From Diatrype stigma (Eukaryota > Ascomycota > Sordariomycetes > Xylariales > Diatrypaceae): a stretch of DNA of 64,000 nucleotides. A program made the translations under genes and the position numbers. This document shows, in pieces, positions 12,184 to 23,987 of the stretch. Every line of letters starts with the position of its first letter. Positions within the stretch are counted from its first letter, which is position 1. The stretch is taken from contig JAKJXP020000041.1 of NCBI GenBank assembly GCA_022225965.2, forward strand, positions 340,482 to 404,481, in the 5' to 3' direction. Below the pieces are notes generated by a model. The model had not been told where the DNA came from. It saw nothing but the letters and a program-made list of their open reading frames with translations, and searched no databases.

Positions 12184-12714
12184 CTTGCTGCTTGCAACGA
12201 TGAGACGTGCTAAGGTGGTTCTTCAGATCGCCATCGACCGCGGCCAAATTGTTGTCGTTAGGCTGTTTATACGAAGGGGGGCCATCCTTACCAAAGAAGA
12301 ACCCCCCGACTACCGTACCGACCCCTTAAAGCCGGTCCCTTATTTGGGTCACGCGGGCATCGCTCATCTTCTCTCAGACGAAGGGGCAACTGTAAGCCGT
12401 CAAAAGCTATCTTTGGCTGGCACCGGACATAACCTCGACGCCGTACATATCATCATGTGAAAGCTCAGGGAGAAGGATAAGCTCGATGGGCGGGCTCTTG
12501 AAAATTCTCTACAGTTTGCGGTACCTAGTGGAAAGAATCTTGATACGGGAACACGGCGAGTACATGTAAGTCCACTCGGAGGTTATCAATGTACTCCTTG
12601 CTGAATACTCAGCTCTCCCTGGTGTTGATCGCATGGCAATGCGAGAGATGGTAGAGTATTGCATGCTTCGGGCGTTGGGCGACGATCGCAGAGAATCTAC
12701 TTAATCTTTGTGAG
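12184..12714 (+). pseudogene. Decayed ankyrin-repeat protein fragment
   Basis: One frame reads VVLQIAIDRGQIVVVRLFIR followed by RGA, close to an ankyrin helix pair (LxxAIxxGxxxxVRLLIxRGA). A second weaker unit reads GHAGIAHLLSDEGATV. The frame meets a TGA just after 12457, yet beyond it the same frame continues KLREKDKLDGRALENSLQFA, again ankyrin-like. A further open stretch (VLLAEYSALPGVDRMAMREM) follows near 12590. This looks like a multi-ankyrin gene broken by nonsense change and decay, with its 5' part lost in the adjacent assembly gap. Repeat spacing is irregular, so identification rests on pattern only; a spliced gene with the stop inside an intron is not excluded. Confidence 0.4.
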
Positions 12715-13030
12715 ACTTACGTACGATATCACTTGCTGCCGGGCTTCGATTCCAAACTCCCCCGGTTGCTTCCCAGATTGCAGGGATAGATAGGCCGAGA
12801 GACCTCCTCTCGGAATAGCCGTCGATGAACTAGATATCGAGATGATAGATGGATGGTTCAAAGCGCCTCTGTGCCTACCAATAGCCTGTGTTCCATTATC
12901 ATAGTTGTTATCCTAAGCACAATCTCCCAGAGCTTGCCTTGAGCGGACAGAAGTGATACGCGGCATTCCGACTAATCCACCACGACGCTTGCTACAGGAA
13001 TTTCGGGCCTGAGCTTATGCACCTCTTCCG

Positions 13031-13390
13031 ATGGCAGGCTACCGAGACGAGACGTTCATGCCGTCATCCTATGGAGGGCTGTTTGGTGATTGGCCTCGCC
13101 CGGAAGCCTTCAAGTCTGCAGGAGATCTCTCGGGGTTCCTCGGCATGGCGTCGCAGACGCAGCCCGACACGGCTATGTTTGCGCAGGGCTACAAGTGCGG
13201 AGCTATCAGGGTGCACCTATTCACCCTGTTCCAGCTGATGCTCGGTGCTGACTTCCTAGGAAAGATCCACGTGGCTGAAGCCCGCCGACCCGGACAGGTT
13301 ATCTCTGATATCTCAAGATCTACGCGTTTAGCTCATTATGCCTTGTGGCGTCCCGGTTCCCAAATTAGCATGATACTCCGCTCCAGATAA
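13031..13390 (+). CDS. Hypothetical protein or gene remnant
   Basis: A 119-codon frame whose first two thirds look protein-like (PSSYGGLFGDWPRPEAF, FKSAGDLSGFLGMASQ) and then become less convincing. A second overlapping frame covers part of the stretch. I do not recognise a family. It sits in a long spacer after the ankyrin remnant and may be an isolated exon or remnant. No clear splice partner was found on either side. Confidence 0.22.
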   Translation: MAGYRDETFMPSSYGGLFGDWPRPEAFKSAGDLSGFLGMASQTQPDTAMFAQGYKCGAIRVHLFTLFQLMLGADFLGKIHVAEARRPGQVISDISRSTRLAHYALWRPGSQISMILRSR

Positions 13391-15474
13391 GAACGTTGGA
13401 AAAGGGGCCGTTGCAGGTGTTGGGGCGAAGGTAGAAGGCCGGTATTTTGTCAGCTAGTCTTGGATATCTCTTTGTTCCCGTGCACGGTCAATAGAAACCA
13501 AAGTGAGCCACAATGCGAACAACTTACAAATACTTTGCAAATTATATTTAGGCATCCTTTCTAAGAGTCAAGAATCCAAAATATGCCGAATTGGCGATCA
13601 TCAGGTTCGGTCAACATTTTACTCAACGCTCATGTTTGGTGGAATGTCGATATCTAATCGATTTCACTTTCATGCGGAACACCTCGGATCGGGATGCAAG
13701 GGGACCAGGGCGATCACGGCAGTTCTACTTCTCTTATCGCAGTGATTTCCTCTCCATACGACCGGAGTATCACGTGACCTCTGGCGGGCTCTTTAGCGTC
13801 ATAGCCGCCGCCGCCCCCGCAAGACGGGCCGACAAAGGCTCTTGAAACACGCAGAGGTTAGTGAGGTTCCAGTTGTTATAGCCTGCCTATAGGTACCCAA
13901 TTAGCTAATGTTGGAACCTGATAGCGCTCATCAATCTGTCTGTTGTCCGGACATTAAATCCGGGACTATAATCCAGTCGCAGATGGCGATGTAATGGTTC
14001 GGAGGCAGGAAAGCGAAGTGTGATCGCGGCTCTGAGGCCCCGAGCCATAGGGTTGGGAGTAGAACCCGAAAAGAACCCTTCCACAGGAAACTGCTGAACT
14101 TCAGCTCCTCATATGTGTGTAGCGTGGCACCTGTGCTACCTGCTATACACGGCTAGCATTTGCATGTACATGTTACACAGGGTGAGCAGGGGTGAGGCAG
14201 CGTGAAATGCCACCAGAAATTGGAGATGAACTGACTGCCACGTTCAGTATATGGAGGCAAGGGGAGAGTTGTAGCGGGCTCCCTAGGCTGCTAGGCAGGC
14301 TAAGGGTCCAATGAGCTTATCCTGATTTGTATGCGTCCAAATCCTATCTATTGGAGACTGGTGGGGAAGCACGGTGCTGGCTTTACTAAATATGACGTCT
14401 CGACTAGGTCGTAGTTACCCGTCTCAGCCGTATGTCCCACCCTACATCTGCAGGTTCGGTCCCCCAGATAGTAACTTATCGCACAACCAGGCCAAGCAGC
14501 CATCGTAAGCCAAGACAACATCCCAGTACTGACGGAGCACCAACCTCATGCAGGTTAGGCCGCTGAACCGAGGCAAGTACTAACTATATGTATGTAGGTA
14601 CGAGATTACGAAGTAATGAGAATCATAGCTCGGCATTATCTCGTATGCATGCCACCGTCAACTCGGTTGCTCAAGTGCTTCGTCTAACAGCGCTAGACGC
14701 CGCCAAGATCTGCGAACAACCGGCCAGTCGGCCTATCCGATTCAGATTCATGGACCCTTCATGGACGCCTGCAGCGGAGCGCCGCCATGCTAGATGCCTA
14801 GGTACATAATAATAACAACGGCCAATCTGCCTTACTAAGGTAGGTAAGTACATACATACTTTAGGGCTACTGTACAATGTCGGTCGGTTACTTCGTACCT
14901 GGGCTGCAGATAGGCAGGGCAGGCAGGCTACCGGGGACCGATAGCCTGGCAGCTTGGGAGCAGTTACGTGGGAGGCTCCCTGTCTCCTGCATGGGTCCCC
15001 CCTCGGTGCCTATCTGCCCTAGCCAGTCCGAGCCAGTCGCTAGCCAGTAAGCTCGGAGTTCCAGTCAGTCTAGCTTCGAGTCTTTCTTGCAGTTGCTGAG
15101 AGGGAAAGAGCCAGGCGCGATCGCCACGACGTCAGATTCCTTTTAAGGTCCGCGGCTTTTTTCTCTCCCCAAATTTTTGCTTTTGTTAGAATTTTTCATT
15201 TGGTTTTTTCAATACGACCTTTTGGTATATTTTCCACCCACGTCCTCTTTGCTCTGCTCAGACGTCGATGTCTATGTACTTGTATCAACTCTTGTAAGCT
15301 GGAGGCTTTGGTTTTTTTGGTCAAATGTGCTTCAATATCGCTTTTTGAACTATATATATATCGTAACCTACGTCGAGATCGAACGAGGGGCCGCCACCGC
15401 GTGTCCTGTGCCAACCATAGGCTCCTCCTACACTCGACTTCAGGGGTCCTCCACGCCAAAGCGTCGAAGCGAAA
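13391..15474. other. Intergenic, upstream of the permease
   Basis: About 2.1 kb without a supported gene. It contains scattered TAGGTA/GGCAGG motifs near 14830-14930, and its last ~320 bases are the probable promoter and leader of the permease. Confidence 0.5.
15155..15345 (+). promoter_or_regulatory. Pyrimidine-rich probable promoter/leader of the permease
   Basis: A strongly T/C-rich stretch about 130-320 bp before the ATG at 15475. CT-rich tracts near transcription starts are common in filamentous fungal genes. No specific factor site is claimed. Confidence 0.35.
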
Positions 15475-17186
15475 ATGGATGTGAAAGATGATGCGATGCC
15501 CACCCTTAAACGCCCGTCCATCGCGGAACGGTCGGGCGAGGTTGGCACGGCCGATGAGCTGCTCGCCTCCCTAGGCTACACCCCTGAGCTTTCGCGCAAT
15601 CGCTCTACGTGGCAGGTCGCCTTCATGTCCTTCGTCTTGGCCGCGATCCCGTACGGCCTTGCGACGACCATGTACTACCCCCTGGTCGGAGGGGGCCCCG
15701 TCACCATCATCTGGGGCTGGGTTGCTGTCTCGCTGATCATCGTGTGCGTCGCTGCGTCACTGGGTGAGATCACAAGTATATATCCGACGGCCGGTGGCGT
15801 CTACTATCAGTCGTTTATGCTGGCTTCTGTGGAGTACCGCCGTATCGCGGCCTGGGTTTGTGGCTGGCTTTACGTCGTTGGAAACATCACTATCACGCTC
15901 TCCGTGAACTTCGCCACGACGCTGTTCCTGATTGGGTGCATCAACATTTTCGGCACAGACGAGGAGCCCCTTATCGCGGGCGACCCTTACCAAGCTTTCC
16001 TCATATTTCTGGGAATCACTTTGCTATGCAATGCGGTCTCGTCATTGTGCAACCCCTGGTTGCCCTGGATCGATGTACGCCTCGCCCCTCAGGTCTACCG
16101 CTTGTGCGAGTTACTAACATGTGTGATCTTCAGACGTTCGCCATCTTTTGGACCTTTGCCGGTGTGATTGCCATCATTATCACAGTTTTGGTAATCGCTA
16201 AGGAAGGTCGACATGATGCCGCCTATGTGTTCGGCCACTTCGAGAACAATTCTGGTTGGGTTGATGGTTGGTCGTTCATGGTGGGTTTGTTACATGCTGC
16301 ATATGCCACTTCGTCGACTGGTATGATCATCTCGTAAGTCCATCATAACTCACAAAGTCGAGGGCTGTCATAAATGCTTACCAAATGCAAGTATGTGTGA
16401 GGAGGTACGAGAACCCGCCACCCAGGTGCCGAAAGCTATGGTCATGACGGTGTGCATCAACACCATTGCTGGCCTACTGTTCATGATCCCCCTCATCTTC
16501 GTCTTGCCGGACATTCAGCTGCTCATCAACTCCGCCCAACCTGTCCCGGTCATCACCAAGACCGCCGTGGGTAATTCTGTGGGTGCGTTTGTTCTGATGA
16601 TCCCCATCCTCATTTTGGCCTTGATTTGCGGCATTGGCTGTACGACGGCCGCTTCTCGCTGTGTCTGGGCGTTCTCGCGCGATGGCGCCATCCCCGGCTC
16701 GAAGCTATGGAGCCAGGTCAACCACAAGCTAGACGTTCCTCTCAATGCGATGATGCTCAGTATGGCCGTGCAGCTCGTGCTCGGTCTCATCTACTTCGGC
16801 TCATCGGCAGCCTTCAACGCATTCTCCGGAGTTGGTGTTATTTGCTTGACGACGTCCTATGCCGTCCCCATTGTCATTAGCATGCTGGAGCGGCGGAAGA
16901 CTGTCAATACAGCTGTCTTCCAGCTCGGCGCATGGGGCTGGCTCTGTAACATCGTTGCTGTTGGTATGTGTCACCCACCCAAGTCCCCCCCTGCCTCCTT
17001 TGTGCTGACATTAGTATAGCTTGGTCGCTACTCGCTATCCCGCTTTTCTGTATGCCCAGTACAGTGCCTGTTGTTGATTCTGGTACCATGAACTACGCAT
17101 CGGTCGTGTTCGTCGGCTTCAGTGTGATCTCCATCGCCTGGTATTTCGCTTGGGGCCGACGAAACTATGTGGGCCCCCCTACGTGA
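15475..17186 (+). CDS. APC-superfamily amino acid/choline/GABA permease
   Basis: Four exons: 15475-16074, 16134-16333, 16392-16963, 17020-17186, giving 512 residues in frame. It is a multipass plasma-membrane permease importing amino acids, choline or related amines, of the fungal family containing Uga4 and Hnm1. Seen: an N-terminal ELLASLGYTPELSRNRSTWQ, the usual cytosolic lead-in; AAIPYGLATTMYYPLVGGGP and GEITSIYPTAGGVYYQS, the substrate-path motifs of helices 1-3; and MCEEVREPATQVPKAM, the conserved loop before helix 7. CTTAASRCVWAFSRDGAIPG is the signature loop. About 12 hydrophobic segments follow. The last exon is short, ending soon after the final helix, so the C-terminal tail is slightly shorter than in many relatives. 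Substrate cannot be fixed from the motifs. Confidence 0.93.
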
Positions 17187-18102
17187 TATGATGGCTCTCA
17201 TTTCATGTGACTCGGTGAAGAAGAATATGTTCAAAGAAAATGAGTTATGATCACGTGGTGTAACATGATTGAGTTAGCAGGACGTCGTCTTTCAACAGCC
17301 GTGTTTTTGGATACCCCGCCGCGGTGATGCGACGGAACGGCTGAGACAACTGCTAGATAGATTGGTCCACAAATATAACAATCGAGGTCACATCTGAAGC
17401 ACGGATTGGGGGCAACCCCGTCCGATATATATACATACTGTGTTTGGACCACCTTGTGATGCCATCTTGTGCTAGACTCATTATGTGCTTACATGATGCA
17501 ATATAATCCTTGGCATTGAGGCTGCAAACACCCCCTGCCTGTTGAGCCTCCTTACACCCCCTTGTCATAACCCATGTTATGATGTGAGTGCAGATCCCAC
17601 GATGCTTGGCATTGGAAATAGTAGTGGTCGTCGAGCTTTGACAGATTTCTTTTCCGACTAAACGTACGCACCGTGACCATGATATTGTCATATTCAACGT
17701 TGTGGAACGACAAGACGCCGAGAAAAATGGTTGTCAATTGGTCAATAATTAGGTGCTCAAACCATGTCATGCAAACAATCACAGAAGCCAAATTCATACC
17801 ACCGAATCAATTACCATGAAACTGGGCACCACACCCATCTACCCCTTCGCCTGCCATGCCATCATCATGAGCCTGGATCATCCGAGACCAACCTGCTGTT
17901 ATTATTCCCCTTGCATTTCGCGACGATCTCACTAGCGAGCTAGCCATACATAGGCAGGTAGGTACTTTGCTGTTACAACAATCAGACAGTCGCTTATACG
18001 GCTTTCAACGTGATTTCATCATTGATTCATCATTGACAGAACTATATATTGTTATATTCTGATAATAATCCTGAGCCCATGATTATAGGCTTTATTTTAA
18101 CT
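17187..18102. other. Intergenic between convergent genes
   Basis: Lies between the permease stop (plus) and the aldo/keto reductase stop (minus), so it should hold only 3' regions. Short frames with no motif; no RNA gene seen. Confidence 0.55.
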
Positions 18103-19251
18103 CTATTCATATCCAACGGGACGAGGGTTTCGAACGACGGCCACATGCCCTGCGGTGGTCATCAACCGGAACGGTTTGCCCGTCTCCTGGAGCTCGGGCC
18201 CGATGAAGTCGGTCGGAAAGCCGACATCGAACGGCACGACGGCCTCCAGGCGCTCGATCTGCTCCGGGGTCAACCGGATGCTCAGGGACTGAATGTTGTC
18301 CTGCAGGTGCTCGACCTTGCGGCCGCCGACGATGGGGACGACATAGGGGTACTTGGCCAGGACGTAGGCGAGCGCGATAGCGGTGACGGACTCGATGCCG
18401 TGCTCGGCGGCGACGGCGGCGAGCGCGTCGCTCATGCGGATCTCGTCCTCGGTCTGCCCCTCGCCGCGGAGCTTGCGCAGGGGCTCGCCGGCGGCGCGGC
18501 GCGCCTCGACGGCCCGGCGCGACTGCAGCTTGCCCTGGCCGAGCACGTCCCAGGGCGCCAGGGCCATGCCGAAGTGGCGCGCCATGGGGATGATGTCGCG
18601 CTCGAAGTCGCGCCGCATGACGTTCCACCGGCCCTGGTAGACGACGAAGGGCGTCTTGCCGTGCGCGCGCGCGTACGTGTTGGCCGCGCTGACCACCCAG
18701 GCCGGGCTGTCGGAGATGCCCAGGTACAGCACCTTGCCCTGCTGCACCAGGTTGTGCAGCGCGTCCATGACCTCCTCGATCGACGTCGTCCAGTCCCACC
18801 AGTGCAGGTACAGGATGTCGATGTAGTCGGTCTGCAGCTTGCGCAGCGAGTCCCGCACGCTCATGTGCAGGTTCCGCTTGTGGTTGCCGCAGAAGTTGAC
18901 GCCCTTGCCCTTGCCGAGCGCGTGCGACCGGTAGTCGGTCGTGTACTTGGTGGCTAGCACCAGCTGGTCCCGGTTCTGGCGCGCGGCGATCCACTCGCCG
19001 AGCCAGAGCTCCGACTGCTCGTCCTGGTAGTTGCTGGACGTGTCGATGAAGTTCCCGCCGGCCTCGAAGAAGGCGTCCAGCAGCTTGAAGGACTGCTCCT
19101 TGTCCATCGAGCCCATGAAGTCCGTCCAGGCATCGCCGATGGACATTGCCCCGAGCTGGAGCGGGGAGACTCGGATGCCCGCGCTCGGGGCGAGGACGCG
19201 GTAACGACCGAGCTCTGTCGCCGGCTCGGGGGCTGAGACGAATACAGACAT
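18103..19251 (-). CDS. Aldo/keto reductase (aryl-alcohol dehydrogenase / norsolorinate-reductase-like)
   Basis: A 382-residue intronless protein from the ATG at 19251. A longer frame starts at 19389, but the usual length and the start [10 protein letters not shown] favour the shorter form. It is a cytosolic NADPH-dependent reductase of aldehydes or ketones. Motifs: [32 protein letters not shown] with the tetrad Asp and Tyr; [11 protein letters not shown] with the catalytic Lys; [13 protein letters not shown] with His; and [14 protein letters not shown] near the cofactor phosphate site. The closest type is the fungal AAD/norsolorinic acid reductase group, members of which occur in secondary-metabolite clusters. 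No polyketide or peptide synthetase is visible here, so a housekeeping or detoxification role is equally likely. Confidence 0.93.
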   Translation of the reverse strand: MSVFVSAPEPATELGRYRVLAPSAGIRVSPLQLGAMSIGDAWTDFMGSMDKEQSFKLLDAFFEAGGNFIDTSSNYQDEQSELWLGEWIAARQNRDQLVLATKYTTDYRSHALGKGKGVNFCGNHKRNLHMSVRDSLRKLQTDYIDILYLHWWDWTTSIEEVMDALHNLVQQGKVLYLGISDSPAWVVSAANTYARAHGKTPFVVYQGRWNVMRRDFERDIIPMARHFGMALAPWDVLGQGKLQSRRAVEARRAAGEPLRKLRGEGQTEDEIRMSDALAAVAAEHGIESVTAIALAYVLAKYPYVVPIVGGRKVEHLQDNIQSLSIRLTPEQIERLEAVVPFDVGFPTDFIGPELQETGKPFRLMTTAGHVAVVRNPRPVGYE

Positions 19252-21840
19252 GCTGGCGAATTGGTTGGCGGGGGATAGGAGTCGGAAAGATTGAGGTCGG
19301 AAGAGTTCAAGTGGCAGCTGGAAGGTATGTACAGCTTGGCTGGTAAAGGGGTCGATAATCACTACAAATGGCACATTCCTGCTCAACATTTCGGGGGCGG
19401 GTGCTCTTTATACATGGCTCCATGGATCGTCGAGGCATAACGTGACATCATGGCCCATCACATAGCCCAGGAAGATGATTGAAAAATCACCACGTGCAAA
19501 CATGTTGACGCCGGCAGTCGATACCCGTAGCAAACTGAGACACCGGCATATACCAAGTGGCTGAATAATATATATCTGCAATCGCCGATATAATAGACTT
19601 TTCGGGTCTAAGAGGTTGCCCATCGGCGATATTCATGTTGTGCCTACCTATTTGATGGAGAAACAGGTGCCGGGTATTCGTTCGATCGCGGGGCCTCAGG
19701 TGAGGTTGCGCGGGGTTAAGGGCCGGACGAGTCCTTAACTCCCGAGCAGATCAAGTCTTGCCTACTGTATGCGGTATCCTAAGCGGCGTTGCCCCTAAGC
19801 TTCTTAGCTCACAGGCGAAACAAGACGGCAATACCTTCTTCTCCGAAGATTATGCATTCTATCTTGCGACATAGTCTACTGTACAATACATGCACGCGGC
19901 AGCCGCTGGAGTTGAGGCATGGTGAATCGACGGAAACACCATGTAAAAAGTCATGGAAGTGGCGCATTACATTGCCGAGGCCTTGACGCTAATGCAACTT
20001 CATGGCACCCGCATCTATAACCTGCGACATAACCGCGGCCATACCCAACCCACCACCTTTACCTCCGGCAGTCAGAGGGGGCACCGGAAGGGGTAAGAGG
20101 GGCTCAGGGGCAACTTTCCACGCCGCATCCACGCAGGAGGACCATATTCCATCTACATCTGTCATCAAACTTGCATCTAGGCATATCAACGTCGACCAAT
20201 CTCTGCAACAAGTTGTTATCATACTCAGTTTCCTCTGATGGGCCAAGCATCTTATACACAATTGGATTCTCCATGGCGAACCGCAACACTGCCAGTAGAC
20301 CACAAGAAGCCAGTGTCGTGGGCATGTGTTTCAGGAACAAAGAAGATTGGCCAGGCATGTCAAATACTAAAGAGAAAAGATTCAGAGTCGTTATAATCAG
20401 CGGACACACCGTATTCGCACACGGCCGCTCTGGGTTTACTTGGTCTGAGTGAGCTGATGTTTAGCTTCGTAGTTGCGAGGAGGCGGGATGCTATGGCGTT
20501 GCGGCTCAGAAGGTCAATAATTTGTACCGGCTCAAGTGGCTTTCGCTGCAGCCTCGTTCGACTTCTGTTCTCGCTTCTGGACGATGCCAGTACGTCAACG
20601 ATGTGACCAGGGTGCCTATCGCGCAAGCTTTTATACTTCCACTGCCCTTGACCCGAACTGGAGAACAGCAGTGACCTTCCAGCATTTCCAAGATCTTGCA
20701 TATTGGCATGAACATTACGGCACGGCGCCCATACCACGGGTTTGCTTCTGTCAGGTTTGTCCCGGACCGACTTCATTTGGGCTCTGTTCACGACCGTCAA
20801 GGTGTTGGGTGCATCTCTCATCCGACCAAATGATGAGTGATGACTCTCCGCCGCCCTTGGATTGGCCTGGTCATCCCTGTGCCTGTGATGCGACACAATC
20901 TCTTATGGCTGGGCCTAAACGCCTTCAATGCGATTGAGAACGAAATTTGGCACATTTTGGCGGAATTATCCCAGGCCGTAGCCCGGACATGCTGGTCTGG
21001 CCCGACCCTTGGAGCTCGACTGGCTGTGAGGTGACCAAAACATTTGCCAGGTCGTGGGGATGGCTCATTGCTGGCTGCTGAGACCCGCTGGTTGCCACGA
21101 AGGAATGGCACGCACAGCGAGGCGAGAGGCCCCTTCTGTATGCCGCAGTGAGCTACTCAATTGAGAAATTGCCGCTGTCATATCCAAAGGATCAGGACTT
21201 CTGTTCAAAGAAGTGAGTCACTCTTCGTCAGAGGAGCTCATTGCCTGACCAGTCATTCACAGCACGAATGCTGTGTCTTCCGGACGATTTCTCCCATGAG
21301 TTTCGACGTTGGTTTACAAGCCTAGAACCCTCCTGTCTATGACTGAACCACGTGTACAGATGCTGACGTACCATATCGTTCGATAGAAGGATGCCTTAAA
21401 GAAAACCTGGCAGAAGGCATGTCTCTCGAGGCCAGTAAGTCCTGACAAGCCTGCGGCATGCTGCGGTTGCATTTGCATTGGTTCGTATCCGAACTGAGAG
21501 CGATCAGCTGCATCTCGTTGGAACACGATCGTATTTACCAAGATCAGCGCTGCTGTCGCTAGAGTGCTTCCGTGATCCAACGGGTCAAAAAGACTGATGA
21601 TCGAGGTGATGCAGATTGAGGTGGAGATGGGGATGATGCGAAGATTGTTATAACTATTAACTAATGAGATATACGAATGCCACCGGGTGCATAGCTAGGC
21701 CAAGTTAGTGATATAGTCTAAACCTGTCGCAACCCGGGCAACAGAATAGGAGAACTAGTCGGCATGTGGCAGGCTGCACTAATTAGGTATGTTAATGGAT
21801 AAAAGGGGAATATCTCGCGCGTATCCCAGCTGCGATACTC

Positions 21841-21886
21841 GCTAACAATCGCGGATAGTGGCTGATAATCGCTGATAATCGCTGAT
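21841..21886. repeat. Short tandem repeat of about 10 bp
   Basis: Two exact copies of GCTGATAATC followed by a partial GCTGAT, preceded by degenerate copies (GCTAACAATC, GCGGATAGTG). It lies about 400 bp upstream of the F-box-like gene. Confidence 0.75.
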
Positions 21887-22157
21887 TCCCTGAATCCGGA
21901 AGGCGTGACAGCGCCGGGACAGCGCCAATTGGCAGCTGATTCGATAGCGATCGGCACGCCATTTCGTTTCAAACACGCGTCAGTTTTAGGCACAATCACG
22001 TGCTCATTCACCGCTTTTGATTACGGCCCAGTTAGCAGCTGTTACTTCCCCCAATTCCCAGTAGTTGCCGGTAATTCGACGGTCGACCCACGCAACCACG
22101 CTAAAGCAACTGTACGATCAGCCCCTTTAATTGATGACACGTCCTGTAGGTACATTC

Positions 22158-22166
22158 ATATATAAG
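22158..22166 (+). promoter_or_regulatory. Possible TATA element of the F-box-like gene
   Basis: TATATAAG lies about 115 bp before the ATG at 22280, a reasonable spacing for a fungal TATA box with a short leader. Position and motif only. Confidence 0.3.
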
Positions 22167-22279
22167 TTATAAGCCCGGAGAGGGAAGTCGCAGTCTGCTG
22201 CCCTTCCGGAAGTCCTTCTTTCCTCTCCCCTGCTTTCCTCTCCATCAACTCGCCCGCCGTTTCAATTACTACCGAATCC

Positions 22280-23386
22280 GTGGATAAAGAGAGCAACATG
22301 GCGATGATGGAGACCTCAGCCGCCGGACTGCAGCTGGAGCAGCTGCAGCGCCTGCCCGAGCTGCCCGTGGAACTATGGGCCCACATCATCGGCTTCATCA
22401 CAGACTCCCGGTACCTGCCGCGGACCTGGCTACACTTCCGCCACGTATCGCGCGCCTTCAAGTTCGCCACCGAGATGGCTTTCGTCGGCAAACACCTGCC
22501 GCACGCCGACCTGGTCTTCAAGGAGCCCCCCTCGTCGGGTGGCGGCGGCGGCAGCGTGCAGGACATTAATGCGAACCTGATCGTCCCCAAGGTCGTTTTT
22601 AAGTTCGACCACCTGGCAGACGGCGGCAGCCGCGCCGTGTTCACCAGACGGCACCCAGTGGAGGCGCTGCGGGAAGTCCGCATAGCAGGCTGCACCACCA
22701 CCACCACCACCACCACAAACACAAGCGGTGACACCCAAATCAACAACAGTGACAACAACCTGTTCGACCTGTCCATCCGCCGGTGGCGCGAGGCGCTCGA
22801 GCCGTACGCCACCGCGCAGCAGTCCGCGACGGGCAAGGAGTACGTGCGGCCGCCGCACGCGCTGTCGGTGCGGCGGGTGGCGAACGACACGGCGCTGCCG
22901 GGCCTCGAGGTGGACTACGAGAAGCACGAGATCTCGGTGCTGTGGCGGCCGATGCTGAGCCTGCTGTTCGGCGAGGAGGAGTACATCAAGTGGGCCAAGA
23001 AGGTGGACTTTCAGCACTCGGCCGTCAAGGAGAGCCGCCAGACCATGATGGACATGGTCATCGCCGGCGAGATGGACTACGAGGACTACGAGGACCTGCT
23101 GCTCGACTTCGTCATCCGCCGGGACCGCCGCGTGCTCGACGCCGTCCGCTGCGCGCGCCTCCGGCGCTACGGCCGCGGGGACGGCGGCGAGAAGCGCCGC
23201 GAGGACACGCTGAAGAGCAACGCCGTCGGGCGCATGCGCAAGGACAAGCGGTTCCAGATCTTCGCGGACGAGTGGGAGTTTCAGGGCGCGGAGGAGTGCG
23301 AGGGCAACTTTTATGACGGCAAGGGCATGGATTTCTTGGGTAAGCACGAGACGAACCGCGCTGGGGAGTTCGAATTCGTGCCTTGA
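22280..23386 (+). CDS. F-box-like protein of unknown target
   Basis: A 368-residue intronless frame with strong GC3 bias. Near the N-terminus, LPELPVELWAHIIGFI followed by TWLHFRHVSRAFKFATE matches the F-box pattern (LP-x-E-hydrophobic... then a helix with VSR), suggesting a SKP1-binding adaptor of an SCF ubiquitin ligase. The rest has no repeats (no WD40, LRR or Kelch), only a Gly/Ser loop, a Thr run and a charged C-terminal half (IKWAKKVDF, MDYEDYEDLLLDFVIRRDRR). Fungal genomes hold many such orphan F-box proteins. In-frame ATGs at 22298, 22304 and 22307 are alternative starts; the F-box is retained with any of them. Confidence 0.75.
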   Translation: MDKESNMAMMETSAAGLQLEQLQRLPELPVELWAHIIGFITDSRYLPRTWLHFRHVSRAFKFATEMAFVGKHLPHADLVFKEPPSSGGGGGSVQDINANLIVPKVVFKFDHLADGGSRAVFTRRHPVEALREVRIAGCTTTTTTTTNTSGDTQINNSDNNLFDLSIRRWREALEPYATAQQSATGKEYVRPPHALSVRRVANDTALPGLEVDYEKHEISVLWRPMLSLLFGEEEYIKWAKKVDFQHSAVKESRQTMMDMVIAGEMDYEDYEDLLLDFVIRRDRRVLDAVRCARLRRYGRGDGGEKRREDTLKSNAVGRMRKDKRFQIFADEWEFQGAEECEGNFYDGKGMDFLGKHETNRAGEFEFVP

Positions 23387-23987
23387 GGGACGCGTGGGCT
23401 GGACATGACGCATATGGTGCAGTGTACGAATGAATGAGTTGCTTTATAATAGCCAGCGCGCTTCTGCTGATTTAAATGCTGGAAAGAATACAATCTTGCT
23501 TTTAACCGGAACAAATGCCTCATACCACCTTGTTTTTCCCATCACGGTTGCAGTGCAATCCTGCGCCATAGACTCTCCATGATAAGTTCCGATGAGAGTC
23601 TCCCGCCCCGCCTTCGATGTTTATTTTCCTCCAACCCGGCGAGATCGCCTACATAGCCCTCGATCACAGTCTGCGGCATCCGTATGGCTATCATCACACT
23701 TCATGCATAAGCTAATCTTAGCACCATCGACTGATACAGTCACCGTCATTCTCGCGGGTAAGTAGGAGATAATGCATATTCGGCAATTGGCCGGGGCCCC
23801 AATCTAGCCTTAGACGTCAACAGCTATGAGATCCGACAAGTTCCCGCCTTCCACCTACATAAGGAACCGCATTGGGCAGAGGTCTTTTTACTCTCGATAT
23901 GATATTGATGTCCGTAAGTAATCCTTGATCTCGGGTGGATTAAAGGCATATTTGATCTTATCGTCGAGGATCGAACTGAACCCTATT
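23387..23987. other. Intergenic between convergent genes
   Basis: About 600 bp between the F-box-like gene and the HET gene stop. No supported gene. Confidence 0.5.

Larger units (their letters stand above)
19252..22279. other. Long intergenic region
   Basis: About 3 kb with many short frames on both strands (for instance minus-strand frames at 20104-20409 and 20360-20896) but no domain, consistent codon bias or splice partners. It contains a 10-bp tandem repeat near 21841-21886. Low-complexity remnants of old genes cannot be excluded. Confidence 0.5.

Noticed and set aside
12011..12460. 149-codon plus frame crossing the N gap, and minus-strand frames across it
   Set aside because: The frame passes through poly-G, N and poly-C giving Gly and Pro runs; only the part after the gap is meaningful, treated as the ankyrin remnant.
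18103..19251. Secondary-metabolite cluster around the norsolorinate-reductase-like gene
   Set aside because: No polyketide synthase, NRPS, P450 or cluster regulator nearby; neighbours are a permease and an F-box-like protein.
20104..20896. Minus-strand frames of 101 and 178 codons
   Set aside because: No domain, inconsistent composition, overlapping frames on both strands and no splice partners.
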